Source: Leifsonia sp. EB41 (GTDB lineage Bacteria; Actinomycetota; Actinomycetes; Actinomycetales; Microbacteriaceae). Taken from it: a stretch of DNA of 64,000 nt. The position numbers were made by a program, and so were the translations under genes. Below are positions 55,224-64,000 of the stretch, piece by piece (position 1 is the stretch's first letter; every line of letters starts with the position of its first letter). The DNA is taken from assembly GCF_041262565.1 (NCBI RefSeq), contig NZ_JBGCCJ010000001.1, positions 3,348,001 to 3,412,000 on the forward strand, in the 5' to 3' direction. The notes beneath the pieces are model-generated. The model searched no databases. It saw only the letters and a list, made by a program, of their open reading frames with translations, and had not been told where the DNA came from.

Positions 55224-55727
55224 ATGCCCGCACAGTCTCAGCCCGTCGTGTCCGTGATCATGGGCTCCGACTCGGACTGGTCCGTGATGGAGGAGGCCTC
55301 GAAGGTGCTCACCGAGTTCGGTGTGGCGCACGAGGTCGAGGTCGTCTCCGCGCACCGCACTCCCGAGAAGATGATCGCCTTCGGCAAGGAGGCGGCCGGC
55401 CGCGGCGTGCGCGTCATCATCGCCGGAGCCGGCGGGGCCGCGCACCTGCCCGGGATGATCGCGGCCGTCACCACCCTCCCCGTCGTCGGCGTGCCGGTTC
55501 CGCTCGCGCGTCTGGACGGGCTCGACTCGCTGCTGTCGATCGTGCAGATGCCCGCGGGCGTCCCCGTCGCGACCGTCTCCATCGGCGGCGCCCGCAACGC
55601 CGGGCTGCTGGCCGTCAAGATCCTCGCCACCTCCGACCCCGAGCTGTCTGCCGCTCTTGCGCGCTTCGCCGCCGACCTCGAGGCGAGCGTGGAGGAGAAG
55701 AACCGGGCGCTGCAGTCGCGGCTATGA
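55224..55727 (+). CDS. purE: N5-CAIR mutase, catalytic subunit of phosphoribosylaminoimidazole carboxylase
   Basis: Converts N5-CAIR to CAIR. 167 residues, class I Pur[16 protein letters not shown] (~residues 12-26) is the substrate loop, [11 protein letters not shown] carries the catalytic histidine, and [14 protein letters not shown] and [20 protein letters not shown] are the conserved core. ATG 55224 is seven bases after TATCCT, a leaderless signature. Overlaps the next gene as ATGA. Confidence 0.96.
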   Translation: MPAQSQPVVSVIMGSDSDWSVMEEASKVLTEFGVAHEVEVVSAHRTPEKMIAFGKEAAGRGVRVIIAGAGGAAHLPGMIAAVTTLPVVGVPVPLARLDGLDSLLSIVQMPAGVPVATVSIGGARNAGLLAVKILATSDPELSAALARFAADLEASVEEKNRALQSRL

Positions 55728-57088
55728 GCTCGCGGACCCCGCTGCGGAACCCCGACGCCTCGTCGCCGGGGGAGATGACCGCGCGCGGATGGTGGCTGGT
55801 CGGCCTCAACATCCTGCTGCCAGGCACGCCCCAGCTCGTCGCGGGCAACCGCGCCCTCGGGCGCGTGGGGATCTACGCGACCCTGACGCTGTGGCTGCTC
55901 GGGCTCGTGGCGCTGATCCTGGCGATCGCGTCGCCGTCGTCGCTGTACACGTTCGCGACCCAGGCGGCGAGTCTCACCGTCGTCCAGATCCTGCTCATCG
56001 CGTACGCCGTGCTGTGGGTGGTGCTCACCCTCGACACCCTGCGGCTCGTCCGGCTGGTCAAGGCGCGGGCGAGGATGCGCGGCTGGATCGCGGCGTTCTC
56101 CGTGCTGGTGCTGGTCGGGCTGGCCGGCACCGCGGCCTACGGCTCCGCGGTCGCGGGCTCGGCGCGCGGCGCGCTCGGCGACATCTTCGCCGACAGCGCC
56201 CCCGTCGCGCCGGTGGACGGCCGCTACAACATCATGCTGCTCGGCGGCGACGCCGGACCCGACCGGCAGGGGCTGCGCCCGGACAGCATGTCCATCGTCA
56301 GCATCGACGCGAGCACGGGCAAGGCCGTCACGATCGGCCTGCCGCGCGACCTCAACCCCGTGCCGTTCTCCGCGACGTCGCCGATGCGGACCGTCTACCC
56401 GGACGGCTACGGCTACCACGACAAGTGCGACGTCGACGTCTGCCAGCTCAACTCCATCTACACCGAGGTCGAGCTCTACAAGCCGGACCTGTACCCGAAC
56501 GCGAAGAAGCAGCAGAGCGATCCGGGGATCGAGGCGATGCGCGACGCGCTGGAGGGCGCGACCGGGCTGACCATCCAGTACTACGTGCTCATCGACATGC
56601 AGGGCTTCGCCGACCTGATCGACGCGCTCGGCGGGGTCGACATCACCGTGACGGAGAAGGTGCCGATCGGCGGCGACGAGAACCTCAACGGCGTCGTGGA
56701 GTGGATCCAGCCCGGCCAGCACCACATGGACGGCTACCACGCCCAGTGGTACGCGCGGGCACGGCACGGCACGAGCGACTACGACCGGATGGCGCGCCAG
56801 CGGCAGCTGCAGGACGCGATCCTCAAGCAGTTCAATCCGCTCAACGTCGTCACCAAGTTCCAGGACATCGCCCACGCCGGCGCGCAGGTGATGAAGACCG
56901 ACATCCCGCAGTCGATGCTCGGCTACTTCGTCGACCTCGGCATGAAGACGCGCGCGCAGCCGGTCGACAAGCTGGAGCTCGTGCCTCCTGCGATCGACCC
57001 GACGAAGCCGGACTACACGCAGATCCACCAGCTCGTGAAGACGGCGCTGACGCCCTCGACCGCCACGCCCGCACCGTCCGGGCACTGA
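55724..57088 (+). CDS. LytR-CpsA-Psr family wall ligase with extra N-terminal helices
   Basis: 454 residues. Unlike the first LCP protein it begins with about four membrane helices (residues 22-145). The extracellular LCP domain follows: [20 protein letters not shown] (~165), [49 protein letters not shown] (~345, conserved arginines). Transfers wall glycopolymers to peptidoglycan. ATG 55724 overlaps the purE stop. The rhamnose and glycosyltransferase genes downstream suggest its substrate. Confidence 0.92.
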   Translation: MSSRTPLRNPDASSPGEMTARGWWLVGLNILLPGTPQLVAGNRALGRVGIYATLTLWLLGLVALILAIASPSSLYTFATQAASLTVVQILLIAYAVLWVVLTLDTLRLVRLVKARARMRGWIAAFSVLVLVGLAGTAAYGSAVAGSARGALGDIFADSAPVAPVDGRYNIMLLGGDAGPDRQGLRPDSMSIVSIDASTGKAVTIGLPRDLNPVPFSATSPMRTVYPDGYGYHDKCDVDVCQLNSIYTEVELYKPDLYPNAKKQQSDPGIEAMRDALEGATGLTIQYYVLIDMQGFADLIDALGGVDITVTEKVPIGGDENLNGVVEWIQPGQHHMDGYHAQWYARARHGTSDYDRMARQRQLQDAILKQFNPLNVVTKFQDIAHAGAQVMKTDIPQSMLGYFVDLGMKTRAQPVDKLELVPPAIDPTKPDYTQIHQLVKTALTPSTATPAPSGH

Positions 57089-57179
57089 GCCGCCCTCCCA
57101 GGTGGCCCCTGAACAGGTCACAGGAACCACCCAGCGCCCGCCGGTACCGTCGCCCGCCTATGACGGGTACAGGTGGTGT

Positions 57180-58403
57180 GTGGACGAGAAGACGCTGACG
57201 AAGAACACTGCACGCCTGACGGCCCTGGATGGGCTCCGCGGCCTTGCGGCGGTCGTGGTCGTCTTCCACCACGCGCTCTACACCAACCCCGAGTTCCCCG
57301 GCGCGCCGGGCGGCGGCCACGCCCCCGTCGGCTCCTTCATGTGGTGGATCAGCTACACGCCGCTCAAGCTGGCCTCCGCCGGCGTGGAGTCGGTGATCGT
57401 GTTCTTCGTGCTGTCCGGGCTGGTGGTGACGCTGCCCGTGGTGCGCCGGCGCGGCTTCGACTGGGTCGCGTACTTCCCGCGTCGCGTGGTGCGGCTCATG
57501 GTGCCTGTCGCGGCGTCGGTCGTGCTCGCCGCGGCGTGGGTCGCCGCCATCCCGCAGATCAGCACCCAGCCGAGCGGGACGTGGCTCAGCAACTCCTCGA
57601 CTCCGAACTTCTCGTGGGAGTACATCGTCAAGGCGATCGACCTGCTCGGCGGCGACGGCCAGATCAACAACCCGCTGTGGTCGCTGCGCTGGGAGCTGGC
57701 GTTCTCGCTGCTGCTGCCGGTGTTCGCGATCGCGGCGCTCGCCGTGCGCAAGTGGTGGATCGGCGGCCTGGCGCTGGCCTGCGCGCTGACCTGGCTGGGC
57801 GCGCACGCCGGGTCGGGGGAGCTGGAGTACTTCCCGGCGTTCTTCGTCGGCGCGATCATCGCGGTGCGGCTCGACGTCGTCCGCGACGCCGCCGCGCGCA
57901 TCAACGCCCGCTGGTTCCGTCACCCGCTGTGGGCCGGGCTCACGGTCGGCAGCGCGCTGCTGCTCATCGCGCCGTGGCTGGTCGGCCCCGGCGTCGGGAG
58001 CATCCCCGAGCTCGACAACGTGCTGAAGGGGCTCGTCCCGCTGGCGGCGGCCGGACTCGTGGTCGCCGTGCTCGGCTGGACGCCGCTGCGCGTGGTGTTC
58101 GAGTCGCGTCCCCTGCAGTTCCTCGGCGCGATCTCGTTCAGCCTGTACCTGGTGCACGTGCCGATCATCCTGTTCAGCACGTACCTGTTCGCCGGGCAGG
58201 CCTGGTACGTGCCGCTGCTGTTCGCCCTCCCGCTGGCGGTGCTGGTCGCGGTCGGTTTCACCTGGCTGATCGAGAAGCGCAGTCACGGCTGGTCGAAGGC
58301 CGCCGGCGAGTGGGCATCCGCCCGCTACCGAACCTGGTTCGGGCCAGAGGAGGAGACGCGGGAGCCCGCGGAGGCGCGCGCCACCACCTCCACCCGCGCC
58401 TGA
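57180..58403 (+). CDS. Acyltransferase-3 (OafA/YrhL-type) membrane acyltransferase
   Basis: About 407 residues, ten or so membrane helices. LTALDGLRGLAAVVVVFHHA near the start includes the catalytic histidine region; VESVIVFFVLSGLVVTLPVV and FPRRVVRLMVPVAASVV (the conserved R-x-x-R region); LGAISFSLYLVHVPIILF (late family block). O-acetylates or acylates surface polysaccharides. GTG 57180 follows AGGTGG; a GTG at 57102 would add 26 unlikely residues. The C-terminal ~35 residues are charged and cytoplasmic. Confidence 0.85.
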   Translation: MDEKTLTKNTARLTALDGLRGLAAVVVVFHHALYTNPEFPGAPGGGHAPVGSFMWWISYTPLKLASAGVESVIVFFVLSGLVVTLPVVRRRGFDWVAYFPRRVVRLMVPVAASVVLAAAWVAAIPQISTQPSGTWLSNSSTPNFSWEYIVKAIDLLGGDGQINNPLWSLRWELAFSLLLPVFAIAALAVRKWWIGGLALACALTWLGAHAGSGELEYFPAFFVGAIIAVRLDVVRDAAARINARWFRHPLWAGLTVGSALLLIAPWLVGPGVGSIPELDNVLKGLVPLAAAGLVVAVLGWTPLRVVFESRPLQFLGAISFSLYLVHVPIILFSTYLFAGQAWYVPLLFALPLAVLVAVGFTWLIEKRSHGWSKAAGEWASARYRTWFGPEEETREPAEARATTSTRA

Positions 58404-58412
58404 CCCTCGCGA

Positions 58413-58535
58413 CATTCGGCACGAATCGCGGGATTCGCGCGCCCTATCGCCACATTCCGCACGAATCGCGGGTTGCACATTCGTCACGAATCGCGCGATT
58501 GGTGCGCGCATTCGCGACATTCGGCACGAATCGTG
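58413..58535. repeat. Four direct copies of CATTCGGCACGAATCGCG
   Basis: 18-mers begin at 58413, 58453, 58478 and 58518 (spacings 40, 25 and 40). Copies vary at one or two bases (CATTCGG, CATTCCG, CATTCGT). Each is partly palindromic (ATTCG...CGAAT). The array fills the gap between convergent acyltransferase and glycosyltransferase genes. The core CATTCGTCACGAAT of copy 3 also occurs in the hairpin at 33748-33761. Confidence 0.9.
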
Positions 58536-58544
58536 GGGCGAGCG

Positions 58545-59693
58545 TCAGAGGTCGGCGTGCAGCTGCCAGACGCGCTCGGCGGAGTCGCGCCAGCTGAAGG
58601 CGCGGGCGCGGTCGGAGGCGAGCACGCCGAGCCGGCTGCGAAGCTCCGCCTCGTCGAGCACGCGGCCGATCGCGCCGGCGAGGCGCTCGCTGTAGCCGGC
58701 GTCGTCCTCGGCGGACGCCGGCCGCTCCACGACCAGGCTCGCGCCGGCGGCGACCTCCACCAGGGCGGGGTCGTCGGAGTGGATGACCGGGAGGCCGAAC
58801 TTGAAGGCCTCCACGATCGGCAGTCCGAAGCCCTCGGCGAGGCTCGGGTAGACGAACAGCGTGGCCCGGTCGAGGACGACCGCGAGGTCGGCGTCGTCCA
58901 GCCGGCCGAGTGCGCGCACGCGGTCCTCCGGCAGGCCGGCCGCGGCGGCGACGCCGGTCGCCGTGCCGTCGCCGTAGCGGTCCGGGCCGGCGATGAGCAG
59001 CGGGATCTCGTGGGCCTCCGGCCGCGCGATGGCGCGGATCAGCGGCGCGATGCCCTTGCGGGGCATGATCGAGCCCAGCGTGAACGCGTAGACCGGCGGC
59101 AGGCCGAGCCGGGCGGCGCGCTCGTCGGCGTCGGCCGGGAGGCGGAGCGTCGTCGCGGGCGCGCCGCCGATGACCCGGATGCGGTCGCCGAAGTCGAGGG
59201 ACTCGGCGAGGCTGTTCGCCACCGCGTGGGTGGGCACGACGATCGCGTCGGCGTGCTTGCGGGCGCGCTTGGCCATCGACTTCGTCCAGATCACCGACGT
59301 GGCGCCGAGCGACTCGGGATGCGTCCAGGCCAGGGCGTCGTGGATGGTCACGGCGACCTGGTCGCCGTCATTCAGGGTGTCGTGCTTGCGCAGCGGAGCG
59401 AGGAGGCTCGGCGCGTGCAGCATCCCGCGCACGCCGCCGACGGCGATGCCGGACTGCCACGCGAGCGAGAGCTCGCGGCGGGCGAGCGGCAGCCGCACCA
59501 GATCGGCGAGGCCGGGAAGGGCCGCGCGCAGCTCGGCGAGCTGCTCGTCGGGGACGTTGGACACGTACGCACGCACCTCGCAGCCCGCGGGTGCGGTGGC
59601 GATCAGCTGACGGGTCAGCTCCTCGGTGTACCGGCGGGCTCCGCCGGTCTCGGCCGAGGTGAGCTCATCGACCACCACGCTGAGTGTCGTCAT
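58545..59693 (-). CDS. GT4 glycosyltransferase
   Basis: 382 residues of the GT-B fold. TSAETGGARRYTEELTRQL (residues ~12-30) is the acceptor-side start; IVVPTHAVANSLAES; FTLGSIMPRKGIAPLIRAI begins the donor domain (~200); LAEGFGLPIVEAFKFGLPVI (~295) is the EX7E nucleotide-sugar motif. Acts in polysaccharide assembly; donor unknown, possibly dTDP-rhamnose given the gene order. ATG 59693 after GGAG overlaps rmlD by 29 bp. Confidence 0.9.
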   Translation of the reverse strand: MTTLSVVVDELTSAETGGARRYTEELTRQLIATAPAGCEVRAYVSNVPDEQLAELRAALPGLADLVRLPLARRELSLAWQSGIAVGGVRGMLHAPSLLAPLRKHDTLNDGDQVAVTIHDALAWTHPESLGATSVIWTKSMAKRARKHADAIVVPTHAVANSLAESLDFGDRIRVIGGAPATTLRLPADADERAARLGLPPVYAFTLGSIMPRKGIAPLIRAIARPEAHEIPLLIAGPDRYGDGTATGVAAAAGLPEDRVRALGRLDDADLAVVLDRATLFVYPSLAEGFGLPIVEAFKFGLPVIHSDDPALVEVAAGASLVVERPASAEDDAGYSERLAGAIGRVLDEAELRSRLGVLASDRARAFSWRDSAERVWQLHADL

Positions 59694-60552
59694 TCGTCTC
59701 CAGGTCCAGGACTCCCTGCCGTGCGGCGTCTGCCAGGGCGGCCTCCCACGACCGCATCGGCGCCAGTCCGGCCTTCGCCCAGGCACCGTGCGCGAGCACG
59801 GAATAGGACGGTCGGGGTGCGGGTCGCACGAACGTCGCGCTGTCGGTCGGTGTGACCCTATCAGGGTTCAATCCGGCGGCGCTGAAGACCGCCTTCGCGA
59901 ACTCGAACCAGCTCGCCTCGCCCGAGTTCGTGCCGTGGTAGACCCCGGCGGGGGCGTCGGACTCCAGGAGGGAGACGATCTGCTCGGCGAGGTCGCCCGT
60001 CCATGTCGGCTGGCCGAGCTGGTCGGCGACGACGCTCACCGTCTCGTGGCTGCCGGCGAGCTTCACCATCGTCGTGGCGAAGTTCGGGCCGCCGGCGCCG
60101 TAGAGCCACGCGGTGCGCACGATGTACGTGCCGTCCGGGTGGGCCGCGAGCGCGAGCTCCTCGCCGGCCGCCTTGGTGCGGCCGTAGGCGTTGATCGGGT
60201 CGCGCGGGGTGTCCTCCGCATACGGCTCAGTGGCGTGGCCGTCGAACACATAGTCGGTGGAGACGGTCACGTACCTGGCGCCGGCCTGCGCGGCGGCGAC
60301 GGCCAGGTTCTCGGTGCCGAGCGCGTTGATCGCGTAGGCCTCGTCCTCGTGCGTCTCGGCGTCGTCCACCTTGGTGTAGGCGGACGCGTTGACGACGGCG
60401 TCGTGGCCGGCTGCCGCGGCGACGGCCGCCTCACGGTCGGTCACGTCGAGCCCGGCGCGGCCGAGGGCCGTCATCTCGTGCCCGTGCGCGGCCAGCGCCT
60501 TCTGCAGGTCCTGGCCGAGCTGTCCGTTCGCTCCGGCGACGAGGACGCGCAT
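59665..60552 (-). CDS. rmlD: dTDP-4-dehydrorhamnose reductase
   Basis: Last step to dTDP-L-rhamnose, NADPH-dependent. 295 residues. MRVLVAGANGQLGQDLQKAL is the nucleotide-binding start; NASAYTKVDDAE and VSTDYVFDG (active-site region), then YGRTKAAGEE with the YxxxK pair. The start overlaps the rmlB stop by one base (TGATG). It is followed by the GT4 gene. Confidence 0.94.
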   Translation of the reverse strand: MRVLVAGANGQLGQDLQKALAAHGHEMTALGRAGLDVTDREAAVAAAAGHDAVVNASAYTKVDDAETHEDEAYAINALGTENLAVAAAQAGARYVTVSTDYVFDGHATEPYAEDTPRDPINAYGRTKAAGEELALAAHPDGTYIVRTAWLYGAGGPNFATTMVKLAGSHETVSVVADQLGQPTWTGDLAEQIVSLLESDAPAGVYHGTNSGEASWFEFAKAVFSAAGLNPDRVTPTDSATFVRPAPRPSYSVLAHGAWAKAGLAPMRSWEAALADAARQGVLDLETNDDTQRGGR

Positions 60553-61541
60553 CAGTTGTCCAGCGCGGCGCGGGCCTTGAGCGGCTCCCACCAGTCGCGG
60601 TTGTCGCGGTACCACTGCACGACATCGGCGAGGCCCTGCTGGAACGGGACCAGCGGCTCGTAGCCGAGCTCGTTCTGGATCTTGGAGATGTCGACGGAGT
60701 AGCGCAGGTCGTGACCGAGCCGGTCGGCGACGCGGTCGACGTACGACCAGTCCCTGCCGGTGGCGTCGAGCAGCAGCTGGGTGAGCTCCTTGTTGGTGAG
60801 CTCGGTGCCGCCGCCGATGTTGTAGATCTCGCCGGCGCGGCCGTTCACGAGCACCATCGCGATGCCGCGGGTGTGGTCGTCGACGTGCAGCCAGTCGCGG
60901 ATGTTGTTTCCCTCGCCGTACAGCGGGACGTGCTTGTCGTCGATCAGGTTGGTGACGAAAAGCGGGATGACCTTCTCGGGGAAGTGGTACGGGCCGTAGT
61001 TGTTCGAGCAGCGCGTGATCGACAGGTTGAGGCCGTGCGTGCGGAAGTAGCTGCGGGCGAGGAGGTCGCTGCCGGCCTTCGACGCCGAGTACGGGGAGTT
61101 CGGCTCCAGCGGGCGGTCCTCGGCCCACGAGCCCTCCGCGATCGAGCCGTAGACCTCGTCGGTGGAGACGTGCACGAAGCGCTCGACCTTGTTGCGCAGC
61201 GCGGCGTCGAGCAGCTGCTGGGTGCCGAGGACGTTGGTCTCCACGAAGATCGACGCGTCGCGCACCGAGCGGTCGACGTGCGACTCGGCGGCGAAGTGCA
61301 CCACGGCGTCGATGGTGGGGAACAGCTCGTCGAGCAGGCCGCCGTCGCGGATGTCGCCCTTGATGAAGGTGTAGCGCGGGGAGTCGGCGACCGGGGCGAG
61401 GTTCGCCAGGTTGCCCGAATAGGTCAGCGCGTCGAGGACGACGACCTCGGCGCCCTCCAGGCCCGGGTAGGCGTCCTGCAGGGTGCGGCGGACGAAGTTG
61501 GAGCCGATGAACCCGGCGCCACCGGTGACGAGAATCTTCAT
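60552..61541 (-). CDS. rmlB: dTDP-glucose 4,6-dehydratase
   Basis: Converts dTDP-glucose to dTDP-4-keto-6-deoxyglucose. 329 residues, short-chain dehydrogenase fold. ILVTGGAGFIGSNFVRRTL at the start; HFAAESHVDRSVRD; VSTDEVYGSIAEGSWAED (catalytic Thr-Asp-Glu); PYSASKAGSDLLARSY (YxxxK); RCSNNYGPYHFPEKVIPLF. Divergent from rmlC with mirrored promoters; the ribosome site is weak. Confidence 0.96.
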   Translation of the reverse strand: MKILVTGGAGFIGSNFVRRTLQDAYPGLEGAEVVVLDALTYSGNLANLAPVADSPRYTFIKGDIRDGGLLDELFPTIDAVVHFAAESHVDRSVRDASIFVETNVLGTQQLLDAALRNKVERFVHVSTDEVYGSIAEGSWAEDRPLEPNSPYSASKAGSDLLARSYFRTHGLNLSITRCSNNYGPYHFPEKVIPLFVTNLIDDKHVPLYGEGNNIRDWLHVDDHTRGIAMVLVNGRAGEIYNIGGGTELTNKELTQLLLDATGRDWSYVDRVADRLGHDLRYSVDISKIQNELGYEPLVPFQQGLADVVQWYRDNRDWWEPLKARAALDN

Positions 61542-61576
61542 ACGGAGAGGCTGCTTTCTGTCGGTGAACCGGCGTC

Positions 61577-61607
61577 GAGTCTACCGTGAGGCCCCATTGG
61601 TAGACTC
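61577..61607. promoter_or_regulatory. Mirrored divergent promoters of rmlBD and rmlCA
   Basis: GAGTCTACC (61577-61585) and GGTAGACTC (61599-61607) form a perfect nine-base inverted repeat. Each arm contains a TAGACT -10 box, one for each strand. The right-hand box is six bases before the rmlC start (leaderless); the left-hand box leaves a ~30-nt leader for rmlB. Confidence 0.6.
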
Positions 61608-61612
61608 CACGG

Positions 61613-62218
61613 GTGCAGATCCGAGAACTTTCGATCCCCGACGCCTACGAGATCACCCCGGTGCAGCACGCGGACGACCGCGGCCTGTTCTTCGAGTTCT
61701 ACCGGTTCGACCGGTTGGAGGAGGCGGTGGGCCATTCCCTCGACCTCAAGCAGGGCAACACGTCGGTGTCGCGCCGCGGCTCGGTCAGGGGAGTCCACTT
61801 CGCCGACATCCCGCCGAGCCAGGCCAAGTACGTCATGGCGCCGCGCGGCGCCGTGCTCGACTTCGTCATCGACATCCGTGTCGGCTCGCCGACGTTCGGC
61901 CAGTGGGACTCCGTGCTGCTCGACGACACCGACCGCCGCGCCATCTATGTCGCGGAGGGCCTCGGCCACTGCTTCGTCGCGCTGACCGACGACGCGACCG
62001 TCAGCTACCTGGTGACCGACGTGTACAGCCCGGGACGCGAGCACGGGATCAACCCGCTCGACGGCGACATCGCGCTGGAGTTCCCCGTGCCGGCGGACGA
62101 CCTCCTGCTCTCCGCCAAGGACACCGACGCCCCCGGCCTCCTGCAGGCGAAGGACAGCGGCCTGCTTCCCACCTGGGATGCGGCACGCGCCTTCTACGCC
62201 TCGCTGAACGACAAGTAA
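61613..62218 (+). CDS. rmlC: dTDP-4-dehydrorhamnose 3,5-epimerase
   Basis: 201 residues, cupin fold. DRGLFFEFYRFDRLEEAVGH; KQGNTSVSRRGSVRGVHFAD with the catalytic histidine (RGVHF); FVIDIRVGSPTFGQW; EGLGHCFVALTDDATVSYLV. GTG 61613 has no ribosome site but a TAGACT box six bases upstream, so the transcript is probably leaderless. Precedes rmlA by 15 bp. Confidence 0.95.
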   Translation: MQIRELSIPDAYEITPVQHADDRGLFFEFYRFDRLEEAVGHSLDLKQGNTSVSRRGSVRGVHFADIPPSQAKYVMAPRGAVLDFVIDIRVGSPTFGQWDSVLLDDTDRRAIYVAEGLGHCFVALTDDATVSYLVTDVYSPGREHGINPLDGDIALEFPVPADDLLLSAKDTDAPGLLQAKDSGLLPTWDAARAFYASLNDK

Positions 62219-62233
62219 GGACGACCCCACACC

Positions 62234-63097
62234 ATGCGCGGAATCATCCTCGCCGGCGGCTCCGGCACCCGGCTCTGGCCCATCACCAAGGGCATCTCCA
62301 AGCAGCTCATGCCCATCTACGACAAGCCGATGGTCTACTACCCGCTGTCGACGCTGATGATGGCCGGGATCAACGAGATCCTCATCATCACCACCCCCGA
62401 GTACAACGAGCAGTTCCGCGCCCTCTTCGGGGACGGCTCGCAGCTCGGCATCCGGCTGGAGTACGCGGTGCAGCCGTCGCCGGACGGGCTCGCGCAGGCG
62501 TTCATCATCGGCGAGGAGTTCATCGGCGACGAGTCGGTCGCGCTCGTCCTCGGCGACAACATCTTCCACGGCACCGGCCTCGGCTCGTCGCTGCGGCAGC
62601 ACAACGACATCGACGGCGCCCTGATCTTCGCCTACCAGGTGAGCGACCCGACCGCCTACGGCGTGGTCGAGTTCGACGACAACTTCACCGCGGTCTCCAT
62701 CGAGGAGAAGCCGGTACGGCCCAAGAGCAAGTACGCCGTCCCCGGCCTGTACTTCTACGACAACTCCGTCGTTCAGATCGCCAAGACCATCGAGCCCAGC
62801 GCGCGCGGCGAGCTGGAGATCTCGACGGTCAACGAGCGGTACCTGGAGTCCGGGAAGCTGCAGGTCCAGGTGCTGGACCGCGGCACCGCGTGGCTCGACA
62901 CCGGGACATTCGAGTCGATGATGCAGGCCTCCGAGTACGTGCGCGTGATCGAGGACCGCCAGGGCTTCAAGGTCGGCTGCGTCGAGGAGGTCGCCTGGCG
63001 GGCGGGCTGGATCGACGACCAGCGTCTCGCAGAGCTTGCCGCGCCGCTGGTGAAGAGCGGCTACGGCCAGTACCTCACCCGGCTGCTGGAGGGCTGA
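62234..63097 (+). CDS. rmlA: Glucose-1-phosphate thymidylyltransferase
   Basis: First step to dTDP-rhamnose. 287 residues. [20 protein letters not shown] (nucleotide loop), [69 protein letters not shown] and [17 protein letters not shown] are all conserved. It completes the rml set within 3.5 kb. Confidence 0.96.
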   Translation: MRGIILAGGSGTRLWPITKGISKQLMPIYDKPMVYYPLSTLMMAGINEILIITTPEYNEQFRALFGDGSQLGIRLEYAVQPSPDGLAQAFIIGEEFIGDESVALVLGDNIFHGTGLGSSLRQHNDIDGALIFAYQVSDPTAYGVVEFDDNFTAVSIEEKPVRPKSKYAVPGLYFYDNSVVQIAKTIEPSARGELEISTVNERYLESGKLQVQVLDRGTAWLDTGTFESMMQASEYVRVIEDRQGFKVGCVEEVAWRAGWIDDQRLAELAAPLVKSGYGQYLTRLLEG

Positions 63098-63118
63098 CGC
63101 CCCTCGGCGCCGTGGGCC

Positions 63119-63985
63119 TCAGGCTCCCCGGCGCGTGAGGTAGGCGGCGCGCAGGTCCAGGCCCAGCCGCAGGATCCAGCGCAGCGGTGCCAGCAGTGGG
63201 CCGGAGTACTTGCGGCTCAGGTAGCGGTAGGCGCTGTCGTGGTGCGCGCGGATCATCTTGGCCGACTCCGTGGTCGTGGAGTGCGCCCCGGAGTGGACGA
63301 CGCTGGTCGTCGGCAGGAAGAGCCGCTTCCAGCCGGCCTTCGCGAGCCGGTAGCCGAGGTCGACGTCCTCGAAGTACATGAAGTACCCCTCGTCGAACCC
63401 GCCGAGCTGGTCGAACGCGCTCCGGCGGACCATGACGCACGACCCGGACAGCCAGTCGACCGTGCGCGGCTCCAGCGAGCCGTCCTTGTGCGACAGGTAC
63501 CGGCGGCTCCACGGGTTGCGCGGCCAGAGCGAGAAGAAGACCGCGTGACCGACGCCCGTCCGGAGCGAAGGGAAGGAGCGGGCTGACGGGTACGGCGTGC
63601 CGTCCACGTTGAGCACCCGGGGGCCGACGGCGCCGAGCTCCGGGCGGTCCTCCAGCGCCTGCACGAGGACGCGGACGGTGTCGGGGGAGAGCCGGACGTC
63701 CGGGTTGGACACCAGGATGTAGCGGACCTCGTCCGGGAGGGCCGAGGCGGCCGCGTTGACGGCGCCGCCGTAGCCGCGGTTCTCACCCACCTCGACGACC
63801 GTCGCGTCGTGCGCGGCCGCGATGGCCGTTGTCGCGTCGAGGTCGGCCGACAGGTTGTCGGCGATGTAGGTGTGCGGGGCGAGCTGGCCGCCGGCGACGG
63901 AGTCGAGGAAGCCCCCGAGCTCGCCGCTCGAGTTGTAGCTGACGGTGACGACGGCGGTCGCGCGGGAGGGGACGGGTGAGGACAT
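63119..63985 (-). CDS. GT2 rhamnosyltransferase-like glycosyltransferase
   Basis: 288 residues, GT-A fold. VVTVSYNSSGELGGFLDSV (residues ~11-29), ENRGYGGAVNAAASALPDE, ILVSNPDVRLSPDTVRVLVQ (DxD-like PDV), DWLSGSCVMVRRSAFDQLGG, and FDEGYFMYFEDVDLGYRLAK (the ED block). The pattern matches WbbL-type rhamnosyltransferases that attach rhamnose to a lipid-linked sugar; adjacent rml genes fit. GGAGGG precedes ATG 63985. Convergent with rmlA. Confidence 0.9.
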   Translation of the reverse strand: MSSPVPSRATAVVTVSYNSSGELGGFLDSVAGGQLAPHTYIADNLSADLDATTAIAAAHDATVVEVGENRGYGGAVNAAASALPDEVRYILVSNPDVRLSPDTVRVLVQALEDRPELGAVGPRVLNVDGTPYPSARSFPSLRTGVGHAVFFSLWPRNPWSRRYLSHKDGSLEPRTVDWLSGSCVMVRRSAFDQLGGFDEGYFMYFEDVDLGYRLAKAGWKRLFLPTTSVVHSGAHSTTTESAKMIRAHHDSAYRYLSRKYSGPLLAPLRWILRLGLDLRAAYLTRRGA

Positions 63986-64000
63986 CGCCCTCCAGCATAG

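Overview
The window is chromosomal DNA from a high-GC Gram-positive bacterium. Third codon positions are almost always G or C. Gene content fits the Micrococcales, most likely the Microbacteriaceae near Leifsonia: a split acyl-CoA carboxylase (biotinylated alpha chain, AccD-type beta chain, small epsilon chain), two LytR-CpsA-Psr wall ligases, SdhCDAB, trimeric-type purine nucleoside phosphorylase and LpdA-type quinone reductase. The family assignment is inference. No tRNA, rRNA, CRISPR, insertion sequence or prophage gene is visible.

Layout. 1-1.5 kb: riboflavin genes ribD and ribE under an FMN riboswitch (minus strand). 1.5-7 kb: a SorC-type regulator divergent from glpD, glpF and glpK, with two palindromes that look like its operators. 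7-11.6 kb: an LCP wall ligase, then xthA, trpS, a GNAT acetyltransferase and a HAD hydrolase. 11.8-17.3 kb: three exported proteins with closely related twin-arginine signals; one is an RCC1-repeat protein broken by an internal deletion, and two share a ~98-residue repeat; a YihY membrane protein lies among them. 17.4-20.8 kb: sdhCDAB. 21-24.5 kb: a mannose-1-phosphate guanylyltransferase divergent from a GT4 glycosyltransferase, then corA. 24.7-36.3 kb: a nucleoside salvage block with a BmpA-type lipoprotein, ABC importer, cdd, deoA, add, an orphan PTS EIIA/EIIB pair and, convergent to it, punA with a long phospho-sugar mutase. 36.4-41.2 kb: a quinone reductase, a Na+/H+ antiporter and a ceramidase-like hydrolase. 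41.4-51.4 kb: a frameshifted nuclease-like gene, the carboxylase subunits, maf, an RNA methyltransferase, and a response regulator/histidine kinase/third membrane protein operon. 51.5-57 kb: birA, a PH-domain protein, GtrA, purK, purE, two coupled small ORFs and a second LCP protein. 57-64 kb: acyltransferase, glycosyltransferases and the dTDP-rhamnose genes rmlD-rmlB / rmlC-rmlA.

How the genes work together. glpF, glpK and glpD form a complete route from glycerol to dihydroxyacetone phosphate. The ABC importer with cdd, add, deoA, punA and the mutase can import nucleosides and return pentose phosphate and free bases. BirA can biotinylate the carboxylase alpha chain encoded nearby. ManC, the Rml enzymes, the glycosyltransferases and the LCP proteins point to rhamnose- and mannose-containing wall polymers.

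Two cross-cutting observations. First, many genes start 6-7 nt after a TANNNT box, the signature of leaderless transcripts. Second, three genes are frame-disrupted (RCC1 protein, nuclease-like protein, carboxylase alpha chain). The last is probably essential and is broken in a G homopolymer, so a base-call error is likely there. The sequence is also rich in short intergenic palindromes, some of which recur.
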